From assembly GCA_963712465.1 (NCBI GenBank), contig CAVQHY010000006.1:806001-870000 (forward strand): 64,000 nt of DNA, written 5' to 3'. This document shows positions 24,019-32,065 of the stretch, in pieces. How positions within the stretch are numbered: position 1 is the stretch's first letter; each line of letters starts with the position of its first letter. The translations under genes were made by a program, and so were the position numbers. Under the pieces are notes generated by a model that worked only from the letters and a program-made list of their open reading frames with translations, ran no database searches and was not told the DNA's origin. Source of the DNA: CAVQHY01 sp963712465. Its GTDB lineage: Bacteria; Actinomycetota; Thermoleophilia; Gaiellales; Gaiellaceae.

Positions 24019-25139
24019 TGCAGGTCCTCCTGGGGGGATTCGACTACGAATGTGGCCTCCGGACTCCAGCCGAGCACGACCCGATCCCCCGGAGTCGCAG
24101 CGCCTGCCCCCGGGTCGGCGTTCTGAACGTAGACGGCGACCGTCCCCACCGCAGTCTGGACCAGGTACTGCGTCGAGACGCCGATGTAGCTCCGCTCGCC
24201 GACGATGCCGGCGAGCGTGTTCGCCTCGCCCTCGCCAGCGAGGCGGATCTTCTCGGGACGGATGCCGACGGCGACCGGCCCGCGCCGGTCGCGAGCGTCC
24301 GGCGCCCGCACGTCGGTGCCGTCCGGGAGGCGAACGGTCCCGTCGCCGCCCGCCGTGCCGTCGAGCAGGTTCGAGGCGCCGAGAAAGCCCGCTACGAACG
24401 CGGTTCTCGGCCGCTCGTAGAGCTCCGACGGCGTGCCGAGCTGCTCGATCCGGCCCTGATTCATGACCGCGATCCGGTCGGCCATCGTCATCGCCTCTTC
24501 CTGATCGTGGGTGACGTGGATGAACGTGATCCCGACCTCGTGCTGGATCCGCTTCAGCTCGAGCTGCATCTGCCGCCTCAGCTTCAGGTCGAGGGCACCC
24601 AGCGGCTCGTCGAGCAGCAGCACCCGCGGCTCGTTGACGAGAGCCCGCGCCAGCGCGACCCGCTGTTGCTGGCCGCCTGAGAGCTGACGCGGCTTGCGTT
24701 TTCCCAGCCCGCCGAGCGCGACGAGCTCGAGCGCGTGCTCGACGCGTCCCGCGAGCCCGCTGCCCCGGACTCCTCGCCGCCGCAGGCCGAAGGCGACGTT
24801 CTCGAAGATCGAGAGGTGCGGGAAGAGCGCGTAGCTCTGGAAGACCGTGTTGACGTCGCGGCGGTACGGCGGCAGGCCGGTCACGTCCTCCTCGCCGAGG
24901 TAGATCGTGCCGGCAGTCGGCTCCTCGAACCCGCCGATCATCCGAAGCGTCGTGGTCTTGCCGCAGCCCGACGGGCCGAGGAGGGCGAAGAAGCTGCCGT
25001 GGTCGAAAGCGACCGAGATGCCGTCGACGGCGACGACGTCGTCGAAGCGCTTCGTGACCCCTTCGAGGCGCACGTCGAACTCGGGGGGATGCTCTGCATC
25101 CCCCCGAGTGACGGTCTCTGTCTTCGCCGTGCTGGCCAA
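24015..25139 (-). CDS. potA: spermidine/putrescine ABC transporter ATPase PotA
   Basis: This 374-residue ATPase has Walker A GPSGCGKTT, VFQSYALFPHLSIFENVAFGL, signature LSGGQQQRVALARALV, Walker B VLLLDEPLGALD and HVTHDQEEAMTMADR. A TOBE domain with GIRPEKIRLAGEG and VGERSYIGVSTQY follows. TTG 25139 starts one base after the aldehyde dehydrogenase stop. A GTG after codon 22 (before RLEGVTKRF) is a real alternative, because a 14-bp hairpin occupies codons 11-21 and the conserved domain begins just after it. Confidence 0.9.
   Translation of the reverse strand: MASTAKTETVTRGDAEHPPEFDVRLEGVTKRFDDVVAVDGISVAFDHGSFFALLGPSGCGKTTTLRMIGGFEEPTAGTIYLGEEDVTGLPPYRRDVNTVFQSYALFPHLSIFENVAFGLRRRGVRGSGLAGRVEHALELVALGGLGKRKPRQLSGGQQQRVALARALVNEPRVLLLDEPLGALDLKLRRQMQLELKRIQHEVGITFIHVTHDQEEAMTMADRIAVMNQGRIEQLGTPSELYERPRTAFVAGFLGASNLLDGTAGGDGTVRLPDGTDVRAPDARDRRGPVAVGIRPEKIRLAGEGEANTLAGIVGERSYIGVSTQYLVQTAVGTVAVYVQNADPGAGAATPGDRVVLGWSPEATFVVESPQEDLQ
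25079..25109 (-). promoter_or_regulatory. perfect 14-bp hairpin at the 5' end of potA
   Basis: actcggggggatgc (25079-25092) pairs with gcatccccccgagt (25096-25109) around a 3-base loop. In the transcript it follows the TTG start by about 30 bases and precedes the alternative GTG by about 6. It should be extremely stable, and it may set the output of potA relative to the upstream dehydrogenase. Confidence 0.6.
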
Positions 25140-25140
25140 T

Positions 25141-26580
25141 CTAGTGCTTGGCCATCACGTGCTTGACGATCGTGTAGTCCTCGAGCGCGTACATCGACTG
25201 ATCCTTGCCGAAGCCCGACTGCTTGAAGCCGCCGTGCGGCATCTCCGAGACGAGCGGGATGTGATCGTTGATCCAGACCGTGCCGAACATGAGCTTCTTC
25301 GCGGCGTTCAGCGCGCGGCCGACATTCTGGGTGAACACGGATGCAGCGAGACCGTACGGCACGCCGTTGGCCCAGGCGAGCGCCTCGTCGTCGTCGGAGA
25401 ACTTCTGCACGGTCACGACCGGGCCGAAGACCTCCTTCTGCACGATCTCCGAGTCCTGCTTGACGTCGGTGACGATCGTCGGCTGGATGAAGAAGCCGTT
25501 CGACCCGTTCGTGTCGCCGCCGGTGAGAATCGTGGCCTTCGCCTTCGTGGCCCGCTCGAGGAAGCCCGTGACGCGCTCCTGCTGCGACTTCGAGATCACC
25601 GGGCCCATCTCGACGTCGTCGCCCTCGGCCGGGTCCGCGACCTTGAGTGACTCGATCGCAGGGACGAGCTCGTCGACGAGCTTCTTGTAGATCTTCGGGC
25701 CGGCGATCACCCGCGACGCCGCGGTGCAGTCCTGACCCGAGTTCCAGTAGCCGGCGACCCTGACTGCCGCGGCGACCTGGGCCGGGTCGGCGTCGTCGAA
25801 GACGACGACCGGCGCTTTGCCGCCGAGCTCGAGATGCACCCGCTTCAGCGTGTCTGCGGCGGTGCGCATGATCTCCTTGCCCGTTCCCGAGTCGCCCGTG
25901 AGCGAGACGATGCCGACGTCGGGGTGCTTGACGATGCCCTCGCCCACCGGGATCCCGTCGCCGGTGATGATGTTCAGCACGCCCGGTGGGAGGATGTCCT
26001 GCGCGAGCTCGCCGATGCGAAGCGCGGTCAGGGGCGTCTGCTCCGACGGCTTGAGGACGATCGCATTTCCGGTGGCGAGCGCCGGGCCGATCTTCCAGAT
26101 CATCATCATCGCCGGGTAGTTCCACGGGCAGATCTGCCCCGCGATGCCGACGGGCTCGCGCCGGATCATCGATGTGTAGCCCTTCATGTACTCGCCGGCG
26201 GCCTTCCCCTCGAGGCAGCGTGCCGCACCGGCGAAGAAGCGCAGGTTGTCGACCATCACGGGCGGCTCGGCCCTCGCGACCTCGATCGGCTTGCCGACGT
26301 TCGTCGACTCGAGCTGTGCGAGCTCCTCGGCCGCGCCGTCGATCGCGTTCGCGAGCGCGAGCAACGCCTCGGATCGCTCCCCGGGCGTCGTGTCCATCCA
26401 TTCGGGCAGCGCCGCCTTCGCCGCCGCGACGGCCGCGTCGACGTCTGCCGGGGTGCCGCTCGGCACCTCGGCGATTACCTCCGCCGTGGCGGGGTTCAAG
26501 ACCTCCATCGTGCCGCCCTCGGCGGCGTCGACCCATTTCCCTCCGACGATGTTCTTGTGCTGCGTGACTGCGACGCTCAT
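25141..26580 (-). CDS. gamma-aminobutyraldehyde-type aldehyde dehydrogenase
   Basis: This 479-residue NAD(P)-dependent aldehyde dehydrogenase has CPWNYPAMMMIWKIGPALA, KPSEQTPLTAL, LTGDSGTGKEIM, the catalytic glutamate in LELGGKAPVVVFDDAD, the nucleophile in NSGQDCTAASR, and EVFGPVVTVQKF. Such enzymes in polyamine clusters oxidise 4-aminobutyraldehyde or gamma-glutamyl-aminobutyraldehyde. ATG 26580 follows GGAGG by 5 bases, and the frame upstream of it has no family similarity. It lies between the FAD oxidase and potA on the same strand. Confidence 0.88.
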   Translation of the reverse strand: MSVAVTQHKNIVGGKWVDAAEGGTMEVLNPATAEVIAEVPSGTPADVDAAVAAAKAALPEWMDTTPGERSEALLALANAIDGAAEELAQLESTNVGKPIEVARAEPPVMVDNLRFFAGAARCLEGKAAGEYMKGYTSMIRREPVGIAGQICPWNYPAMMMIWKIGPALATGNAIVLKPSEQTPLTALRIGELAQDILPPGVLNIITGDGIPVGEGIVKHPDVGIVSLTGDSGTGKEIMRTAADTLKRVHLELGGKAPVVVFDDADPAQVAAAVRVAGYWNSGQDCTAASRVIAGPKIYKKLVDELVPAIESLKVADPAEGDDVEMGPVISKSQQERVTGFLERATKAKATILTGGDTNGSNGFFIQPTIVTDVKQDSEIVQKEVFGPVVTVQKFSDDDEALAWANGVPYGLAASVFTQNVGRALNAAKKLMFGTVWINDHIPLVSEMPHGGFKQSGFGKDQSMYALEDYTIVKHVMAKH

Positions 26581-26640
26581 CTCGACCTCCGGTTTTCTAC
26601 AGCCTGTCGAGAGTAGCCCGCCAGGATGGGGCGGACAACC

Positions 26641-26664
26641 CTGAAGGAACGGCGAATCCTTCAG
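26641..26664 (-). promoter_or_regulatory. 8-bp hairpin between the FAD oxidase and aldehyde dehydrogenase genes
   Basis: ctgaagga (26641-26648) pairs with tccttcag (26657-26664). It lies 60 bases before the dehydrogenase ATG in the 109-bp gap and may be a processing or attenuation site. There is no T-run. Confidence 0.35.
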
Positions 26665-26689
26665 CCGTGCCTTCGACGTCGTGTACAAG

Positions 26690-28102
26690 CTAGCGGGTTC
26701 CGATCTCCATGCCTACCAGCCGCGGCAGGGCCGCGACCGCGCGGGCGGTCAGCGGCACGCGACGGCCCTGCTCCTCCGCAAGCTCGCGCGCGAGAATCGC
26801 CGAGCGAACGGCGCCCCCTCCGACCCGTCGGATCGGCTCCGGCGGCAGCCCGGGAACCTTCCGGCCGACGAGCGGCAACGCGGTCCATTCGTCGTCGTGC
26901 TCGAGCACGAGCGACGCGAGGATCCTGCCGCCGAGCCAGGCCGGGCCGGCGCCGTGCCCCGAGTACCCCACCCCGTAGTGGACACGGGCGCCCGGCACCG
27001 TGCCGAAGAACGGCAGGTGGTCGGCAGAGACGTCGATCGGCCCTCCCCAGGCATGCTCGATGGCCACGCCGGCGAAGGCGGGCAGGAGTCGCCGCAGACC
27101 CGCCTCCGCCCGGGCGGCGGTAGCCACGTCGCCGGTAAACCGTCCGTCTATGAGCCCGCCGTAGCCGATCGGTCCCGACCCCGAGCCCATCAGCACGCGC
27201 CCATCCTCGGTCGTGCGGAAGTAGTGGACGAACATGCGGCCGTCGGTGATCGCGACGCCGCTCGTCCAGCCGATCTCCTCCGCCAGGCCGGGCGCCGACT
27301 CGGTGAGGACGACGTAGCTGCCGAAGTTGGTGAGCCGCGATCCGGTCGGCTTCCAGCCGGTGGCCGCCGCGTTAACGGCGACGACGACCTCGTCCGCGCG
27401 GAGCCGTCCGCGCGGCGTCTCGAGGACGCTCGGCGAGCCCGGACGCAACGCCGTCATGCGCGTCCGCTCGTGGAGCGCAATCCCCTCGGCTAGAACCGCA
27501 CGGCGAAGTGCGCGGGCGAGCCTTGCCGGCTGAATCGTCGCGCCGTCCGGGTAGAAGACACCTTGACGGAAGACAGGCGAGCGGCAGTAGTCCTGCACCT
27601 CGTCAGCGGTCAGGTGCCTCGCCTGATCCTCGACTCCGAGCTCGCACGCCGTCCGCGCAGCCCGCTCGATCGTCGCGTCCTGGGCGGGGGCGGCGGAGAC
27701 CTTCAGGTACCCACCCTCGCGAAACCAGACGTCCTCCCCGCGCGCGGCGCACCAGTCGCGGATTCCCGGGACGATGCGGCCGGCGAGCCGTGCCGTCTGC
27801 AGCGCTCGGGCGTCGCCGAAGAGCCGGCGGAGGTGGGCGAGGTTCGTCCAGTAGCCGTGGACGAAGCCGCCGTTTCGCCCGCTCGGCCCCCAGCCCACCA
27901 CCTCGGCCTCGAGGACGGCAACCGCCAGCGACGGCTCGCGGACCTTCAGCTCGAGCGCGGTCCAGAGCCCGGTGTAGCCGCCGCCGACGATCGCGACGTC
28001 GACGGCGACGTCCCCTTCCAGAGGCGGCGTGTCGGGCTCTTCAGGGGTTGCCGCGAGCGCCTCGTCGAGCCACCAGGCGGGAAGCGTAGGCGCCACGGAC
28101 AC
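26690..28102 (-). CDS. FAD-dependent amine oxidoreductase (DAO family, PuuB-like)
   Basis: This 470-residue protein has the dinucleotide-binding motif VDVAIVGGGYTGLWTALEL (about 34-52), GWGPSGRNGGFVHGYW, an internal ARALRRAVLAEGIALHERT with VVVAVNAAATGWKP, and the C-terminal IEHAWGGPIDVSADHLPFFG and YSGHGAGPAWLGGRILASL. It is most like gamma-glutamylputrescine oxidase and related amine or D-amino-acid oxidases. It heads the polyamine block. The GTG start has TAGAGT 9 bases upstream. No gamma-glutamyl-putrescine synthetase is next to it; the glutamine synthetase-like gene at 48.8 kb might fill this role, which is speculative. Confidence 0.85.
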   Translation of the reverse strand: MSVAPTLPAWWLDEALAATPEEPDTPPLEGDVAVDVAIVGGGYTGLWTALELKVREPSLAVAVLEAEVVGWGPSGRNGGFVHGYWTNLAHLRRLFGDARALQTARLAGRIVPGIRDWCAARGEDVWFREGGYLKVSAAPAQDATIERAARTACELGVEDQARHLTADEVQDYCRSPVFRQGVFYPDGATIQPARLARALRRAVLAEGIALHERTRMTALRPGSPSVLETPRGRLRADEVVVAVNAAATGWKPTGSRLTNFGSYVVLTESAPGLAEEIGWTSGVAITDGRMFVHYFRTTEDGRVLMGSGSGPIGYGGLIDGRFTGDVATAARAEAGLRRLLPAFAGVAIEHAWGGPIDVSADHLPFFGTVPGARVHYGVGYSGHGAGPAWLGGRILASLVLEHDDEWTALPLVGRKVPGLPPEPIRRVGGGAVRSAILARELAEEQGRRVPLTARAVAALPRLVGMEIGTR

Positions 28103-28111
28103 AGCGGGACG

Positions 28112-28117
28112 ACTCTA
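28112..28117 (-). promoter_or_regulatory. -10 hexamer TAGAGT for the polyamine block
   Basis: TAGAGT on the minus strand ends 9 bases before GTG 28102. No Shine-Dalgarno is present. It is the likely start of the transcript through to the Rrf2 gene. Confidence 0.45.
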
Positions 28118-28179
28118 TCCGTGGACATCACAGACCGGCGCCGTGCATCGCACCGCAGCCGACGCGCCTCGTGACAGGA

Positions 28180-28208
28180 GCGCACAAGGGGTCTGACCCC
28201 TTGTGCGC
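28180..28208. repeat. REP-like hairpin built on ggggtctgacccc
   Basis: gcgcacaagggg (28180-28191) is inverted at 28197-28208 with a 5-base loop. The ggggtctgacccc core is a widespread intergenic palindrome in GC-rich bacteria. It lies between two minus-strand FAD genes. Confidence 0.65.
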
Positions 28209-28252
28209 CTATGTTGCAAGGTGGTCGAGCCGCGGTCAGGAGGATGTTCACG

Positions 28253-28282
28253 GCGCCTGACCCCCGTAAGGCGGTCAGGCGC
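28253..28282 (-). terminator. hairpin over the stop of the FAD-GcvT gene
   Basis: gcgcctgacc (28253-28262) pairs with ggtcaggcgc (28273-28282), a 10-bp stem with a 10-base loop that includes the stop codon at 28275-28277. With the REP-like palindrome 45 bases further on it probably ends this transcript, though no T-run is present. Confidence 0.5.
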
Positions 28283-30689
28283 GGATACGCTCGCCCGCGG
28301 GGTCGTGGAGTGGCTCGGCGGCGACCGCCCCGGGTACCCATACCCCGAAGATCTCCACCTCCACCGCAGTGCCTGCGACGGCGTGCTCGGCGGGTACGTA
28401 CGCGTAGGCGATGGAACGCTGGACCGTGTAGCCGAAGCCGCCGCTCGTCACCCGGCCGACGAGCTCTCCCTCGATCCGCACCGGCTCGGATCCGAGGGCG
28501 ACCGAGCGCGGATCGGCGAGGACGAGGCAGGCGAGGCGCCGCTTGGGGGGCGCGGCGGTGGCGAGCGCGTCCCGGCCCAGGAAATCGCTCTTGTCGAGCT
28601 TGACCGCGAACCCGAGCCCCGCCTCGAATGGGGTCTCGTCCGGTGTGATGTCCGTGCCCCAGACGCGATAGCCCTTCTCGAGCCGCAACGAGTCGATCGC
28701 CCTGTAGCCGCCCGCGGCGAGCCCGTGCTCGCGGCCTGCCTCCCAGATCACGTCCCAGAGGCGCAGGCCGAACTCGGTCGGACAGTAGAGCTCCCAGCCG
28801 AGCTCGCCGACGTAGGTGACGCGAAGCGCGAGGCACGGCACCGGGCCGATCGAGAGCTCGCGAGCCCGCATGTACGGGAACGCGTCGTTCGCGAGATCGG
28901 CCGTCGTGAGCGGCTGGAGAATCTCGCGCGCGCGAGGCCCCCAGAGCCCGACGCAAGCGAGCTTCGACGTCACGTCCTCGACAGTCACGGCCCCGTCCTC
29001 GGACGCGTGAGCGCGGATCCAGGCGAGGTCGTGCTGGCCGAACGCCGTCCCGGTGACGATCCGGAACCGCTCCTCATCGACACGGGTCACGGTGAAGTCG
29101 CACTCGATCCCGCCCTTCGCATTCAGCAGCTGCGTGTACGTGACCGAGCCGACTTCCCGCGCGACGCGATTCGCGCAAAGCGACTCGAGGAATGCGGCCG
29201 CGCCGGGCCCGGCCACCTCGATCTTGGCAAACGAGCTCTCGTCGAACAGTGCTGCGGCCTCACGGCAGGCGCGGTGCTCGGCGCCGATGGCCGGCGACCA
29301 GAGCTTGCCCGCCCAGCCCCGCGGCCGGAGCAACTCGTCCCCCGCGGCCGCGTTGGGCTCGAACCAGTTCGCGCGCTCCCAGCCGGATTTCTCGCCGAAC
29401 ACGGCTCCGAGCTCGGCGAGGCGCGGATAGGTCGGCGAAAGGCGAAGTGGCCGACCCGCCTGCCGCTCGTGGCCCGGGTACTTGACGTCGTAGTAGGTCG
29501 AGTAGATCTCGACCGTCCGCGCGAGGGTGTACTCACGGCTCCGGTAGGCAGCGCCGAAGCGGCGCGAGTCCATGTGCCAGACGTCGAGGCTCGGCACGCC
29601 CTCGACGATCCATTCGGCCACGAGCTGGCCCATCCCCCCGGCACCGGCGAGGCCGTGCGCGCAGAACCCTGCTGCGACCCAGAAGCCGCGAACCTCGGAC
29701 TCGCCGAGGATGAACTCGCCGTCGGGAGTGAACGCCTCCGGACCGTTGATCAGCTTCACGACGTCGGCGTCCGCGAGCTCGGGAACACGCTCGATCGCGT
29801 TCTCGAGCAGCGGCTCGAACCGCGGCCAGTCCTCTCCGAGCAGCCGGCCGTTGAAGTCCCCGGGGATGCCGTCGAGCGACCAGGGCGCGGGATCGCGCTC
29901 GTAGCCGCCCATGACGAGCCCCCCCGACTCCGGCCTGAAGTAGACGAGGAGCGAGGGGTCGCGCATCGTCGGCATGTCGTGCGGGAGCCCGGACGGCTTC
30001 GTGACCAGGTACTCGTGCGCCATCGGGATAATCGGGACGACGACGCCGGCGAGCGCGCCGATCTCCGCCGCGTACATTCCGCCCGCGTTCACGACCACCT
30101 CCGACTCGATCGCTCCCCTGTCGGTGACCACACCGGTGACGTGGCCACCGCGCACGGAAATCGCCGTGACGCGCGTCGACGTGTACACGTCGGCCCCGCG
30201 TCGCCGTGCGCCCTCGGCGAGGGCCAGCGTGAGCTGGCTCGGGTCGATGTATCCGTCGGTCGGGAGCAACGCCGCCCCGAGCACACCCTCCGTCGACATG
30301 GGTGGGAAGAGCTCCTGCGCCTCCGCCGGCGAGACGAGCTCGAGCGGTAGCCCGAACGTCTTCGCCCAGCCCGACTGTCGGGCGATCTCCTCCATTCGCT
30401 CGTCGGACGAGGCGAGTCTCAGCGATCCGACCTCGTGCCAGCCCGTCTCGAGCCCGACCTCGTTGCCCACCGTGCGGTAGAGCTCGACCGAGTTCATCAT
30501 CATCCGAGTCAGGCTCAGCGTCCCCCGCAGCTGTCCGACCAGCCCGGCCGAATGGAACGTCGAGCCGCTCGTCAGGTCGGCCCGCTCGACGAGGACGACG
30601 TCGTCCCACCCGAGCCTGGTGAGCCAGTAGAGGATCGAGCAGCCGCCGACCCCGCCGCCGATCACGACTGCCCGCGCACGCGTCCTCAC
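28275..30689 (-). CDS. FAD-dependent dimethylglycine/sarcosine dehydrogenase-like FAD-GcvT fusion
   Basis: This ~804-residue two-part enzyme has an N-terminal DAO domain (VVIGGGVGGCSILYWLTRLG, LTSGSTFHSAGLVGQLR with the His of the usual flavin site, PTDGYIDPSQLTLALAEGAR, GAGGMGQLVAEWIV). The C-terminal GcvT-like folate domain includes SFAKIEVAGPGAAAFLESL, VTYVGELGWELY and SLRLEKGYRVWGTDITPDETPFEAGL. It should demethylate dimethylglycine, sarcosine or a relative and pass formaldehyde to tetrahydrofolate. GTG 30689 matches the start of the FAD domain; ATG 30722 is possible. It follows the kinase-like gene on the same strand. Confidence 0.88.
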   Translation of the reverse strand: MRTRARAVVIGGGVGGCSILYWLTRLGWDDVVLVERADLTSGSTFHSAGLVGQLRGTLSLTRMMMNSVELYRTVGNEVGLETGWHEVGSLRLASSDERMEEIARQSGWAKTFGLPLELVSPAEAQELFPPMSTEGVLGAALLPTDGYIDPSQLTLALAEGARRRGADVYTSTRVTAISVRGGHVTGVVTDRGAIESEVVVNAGGMYAAEIGALAGVVVPIIPMAHEYLVTKPSGLPHDMPTMRDPSLLVYFRPESGGLVMGGYERDPAPWSLDGIPGDFNGRLLGEDWPRFEPLLENAIERVPELADADVVKLINGPEAFTPDGEFILGESEVRGFWVAAGFCAHGLAGAGGMGQLVAEWIVEGVPSLDVWHMDSRRFGAAYRSREYTLARTVEIYSTYYDVKYPGHERQAGRPLRLSPTYPRLAELGAVFGEKSGWERANWFEPNAAAGDELLRPRGWAGKLWSPAIGAEHRACREAAALFDESSFAKIEVAGPGAAAFLESLCANRVAREVGSVTYTQLLNAKGGIECDFTVTRVDEERFRIVTGTAFGQHDLAWIRAHASEDGAVTVEDVTSKLACVGLWGPRAREILQPLTTADLANDAFPYMRARELSIGPVPCLALRVTYVGELGWELYCPTEFGLRLWDVIWEAGREHGLAAGGYRAIDSLRLEKGYRVWGTDITPDETPFEAGLGFAVKLDKSDFLGRDALATAAPPKRRLACLVLADPRSVALGSEPVRIEGELVGRVTSGGFGYTVQRSIAYAYVPAEHAVAGTAVEVEIFGVWVPGAVAAEPLHDPAGERIRA

Positions 30690-30729
30690 AGGCGCGGAGC
30701 CTATGCGGCCGGCTGCCCGCATGCCGGTA

Positions 30730-31629
30730 CTACCGGGAAGGGGGCTGCGCCTCGGCGATCTGAACCGCCAGGGCGAAATCGGGATCCGCCGCCGTTCGCC
30801 TGAGCCGCTCGAAGTGCTCGTCCGCATAGGCGACGAAGTCGAAGTCGAGCTCCGAGATCGCCTGCTGGACGACGCCCCACATCGCCTCGCGAAAATCGCT
30901 CATGAACCGCATCAGTCGAAGCGACGCGAGGTCGGCCTCCGTAGCCTCGCCGAAGTACGCCGCGAGGAGCTCTCCGTTCTCGTCCTCGCCGAGCTCGTGG
31001 TTGATCGAGAAGTTCGCGAGGTCGAAGAACACGTCGCCCATGCCCGCGTACTCCCAGTCGACGATTCGCAGGCGTGTGCCGTCGTCGAGGAAGTTCGCGT
31101 TCAGCAGGTCGTTGTGGCAGGGGCGCTCGGGCTGCGTTCCCCGGGCGCGCTCGATCGCCCCGGCCTGCTCGCGGGCCCACTCGTACGCGGCGGGAAGGGC
31201 GACGCCTCGCTCGACGGCAGTCCTCGCGTACTCCTCCACGATCCGGAACGAGTCGAAGCGGCCGGGGATCCGCGGCCCCTCGTGGAAGGCCCGGAGAGCG
31301 TCGGCGGCACGGCGAACGTTTTGCGGCTCCCGCATCTCCTCCGGAGGAACGGGCCGACCGTCGATGAAGCGGGTAACGAGGATGGCCTCCTCGTCGTCGA
31401 AGCACACGACCTGTGGCCCGACCCCGATCGCCGCCGCGGCGCGGGTGGCGTCGTGTTCCACCGACCGGTCGATGCCGAGGAGGCCGGTGTTCGTGCCCAT
31501 GACGCGCAGGACGAACGACTCACCTGAGACGTCGACGCGGAAGTTGTGGTTCGTGATGCCGCCCCCGAGCGGCGCGACGACTGCTCCGGCCCCGGGCCAC
31601 AGCCGCTCGACGATGCTGCTCGGGTCCAC
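30730..31629 (-). CDS. choline/ethanolamine kinase-like phosphotransferase (APH fold)
   Basis: This 299-residue protein has an APH/choline-kinase fold: LGGGITNHNFRV and ESFVLRVMG in the nucleotide lobe, the catalytic CHNDLLNANFL, and the metal-binding IVDWEYAGMGDVFFDLANF. The last motif is close to choline and ethanolamine kinases and to LicA. Placement before a dimethylglycine dehydrogenase-like gene supports a small amino-alcohol substrate. The GTG start has TAGGAT exactly 6 bases upstream, in a divergent promoter shared with the Nudix gene. Antibiotic modification is less likely. Confidence 0.82.
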   Translation of the reverse strand: MDPSSIVERLWPGAGAVVAPLGGGITNHNFRVDVSGESFVLRVMGTNTGLLGIDRSVEHDATRAAAAIGVGPQVVCFDDEEAILVTRFIDGRPVPPEEMREPQNVRRAADALRAFHEGPRIPGRFDSFRIVEEYARTAVERGVALPAAYEWAREQAGAIERARGTQPERPCHNDLLNANFLDDGTRLRIVDWEYAGMGDVFFDLANFSINHELGEDENGELLAAYFGEATEADLASLRLMRFMSDFREAMWGVVQQAISELDFDFVAYADEHFERLRRTAADPDFALAVQIAEAQPPSR

Positions 31630-31635
31630 GCGCGG

Positions 31636-31645
31636 ATCCTAGACT
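31636..31645. promoter_or_regulatory. overlapping divergent -10 hexamers (atcctagact)
   Basis: TAGGAT (minus, 31641-31636) and TAGACT (plus, 31640-31645) share the central TA. Each is 6 bases from a GTG start (31629 minus, 31652 plus). The whole intergenic space is 22 bp and both genes should be leaderless. Confidence 0.6.
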
Positions 31646-31651
31646 GACCCC

Positions 31652-32065
31652 GTGCTCGTGGAGCATCCCGAGTCGGTCGTGCTGGTCGCCGTCGAGGACG
31701 GGGTGCTCGTGGGCGTGCGCCAGACGCGGCCGGGAACGCCCGACCGCACGCTCGAGCTCCCCTCCGGGAAGCTCGAGCCCGGCGAGACGCCCGAGCTCGC
31801 CGCAGCTCGTGAGCTGGCCGAGGAGTGCGGGCTCGCCGCGCTTCGATTCCGGGAGCTCGGAGCCTTCTGGGTCGTTCCGGCCTATTCGACAGAACGCGTC
31901 CACGTCTTCGAGGCCAAGGGGCTGTTCCCGTCGGTCGATCGGCCGCTCGACGACGACGAGGACGTCGAGGTCGAGCAAATCCCCCTCGCCGAGGCCTGGG
32001 AGCGGCTCGCCGATGCCACCTCCCTCGCCGCGCTCGCAGTGTGGGAGCGCTCCGCTAGAGACTGA
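31652..32065 (+). CDS. Nudix hydrolase (ADP-ribose pyrophosphatase-like)
   Basis: This 137-residue protein contains a full Nudix box, GKLEPGETPELAAARELAEECGL, matching GX5EX7REUXEEXGU. It is preceded by LVAVEDGVLVGVRQTRPGTPDRTLELPSG, like ADP-ribose pyrophosphatases. It hydrolyses a nucleoside diphosphate linked to another group, probably ADP-ribose. GTG start with TAGACT at 6 bases. The end overlaps the convergent transporter gene by 11 bases. Confidence 0.85.
   Translation: MLVEHPESVVLVAVEDGVLVGVRQTRPGTPDRTLELPSGKLEPGETPELAAARELAEECGLAALRFRELGAFWVVPAYSTERVHVFEAKGLFPSVDRPLDDDEDVEVEQIPLAEAWERLADATSLAALAVWERSARD

Noticed and set aside
28203..30350. A 715-codon plus-strand frame over the dimethylglycine dehydrogenase-like gene
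   Set aside because: Antisense shadow; the minus strand has FAD and GcvT motifs throughout.
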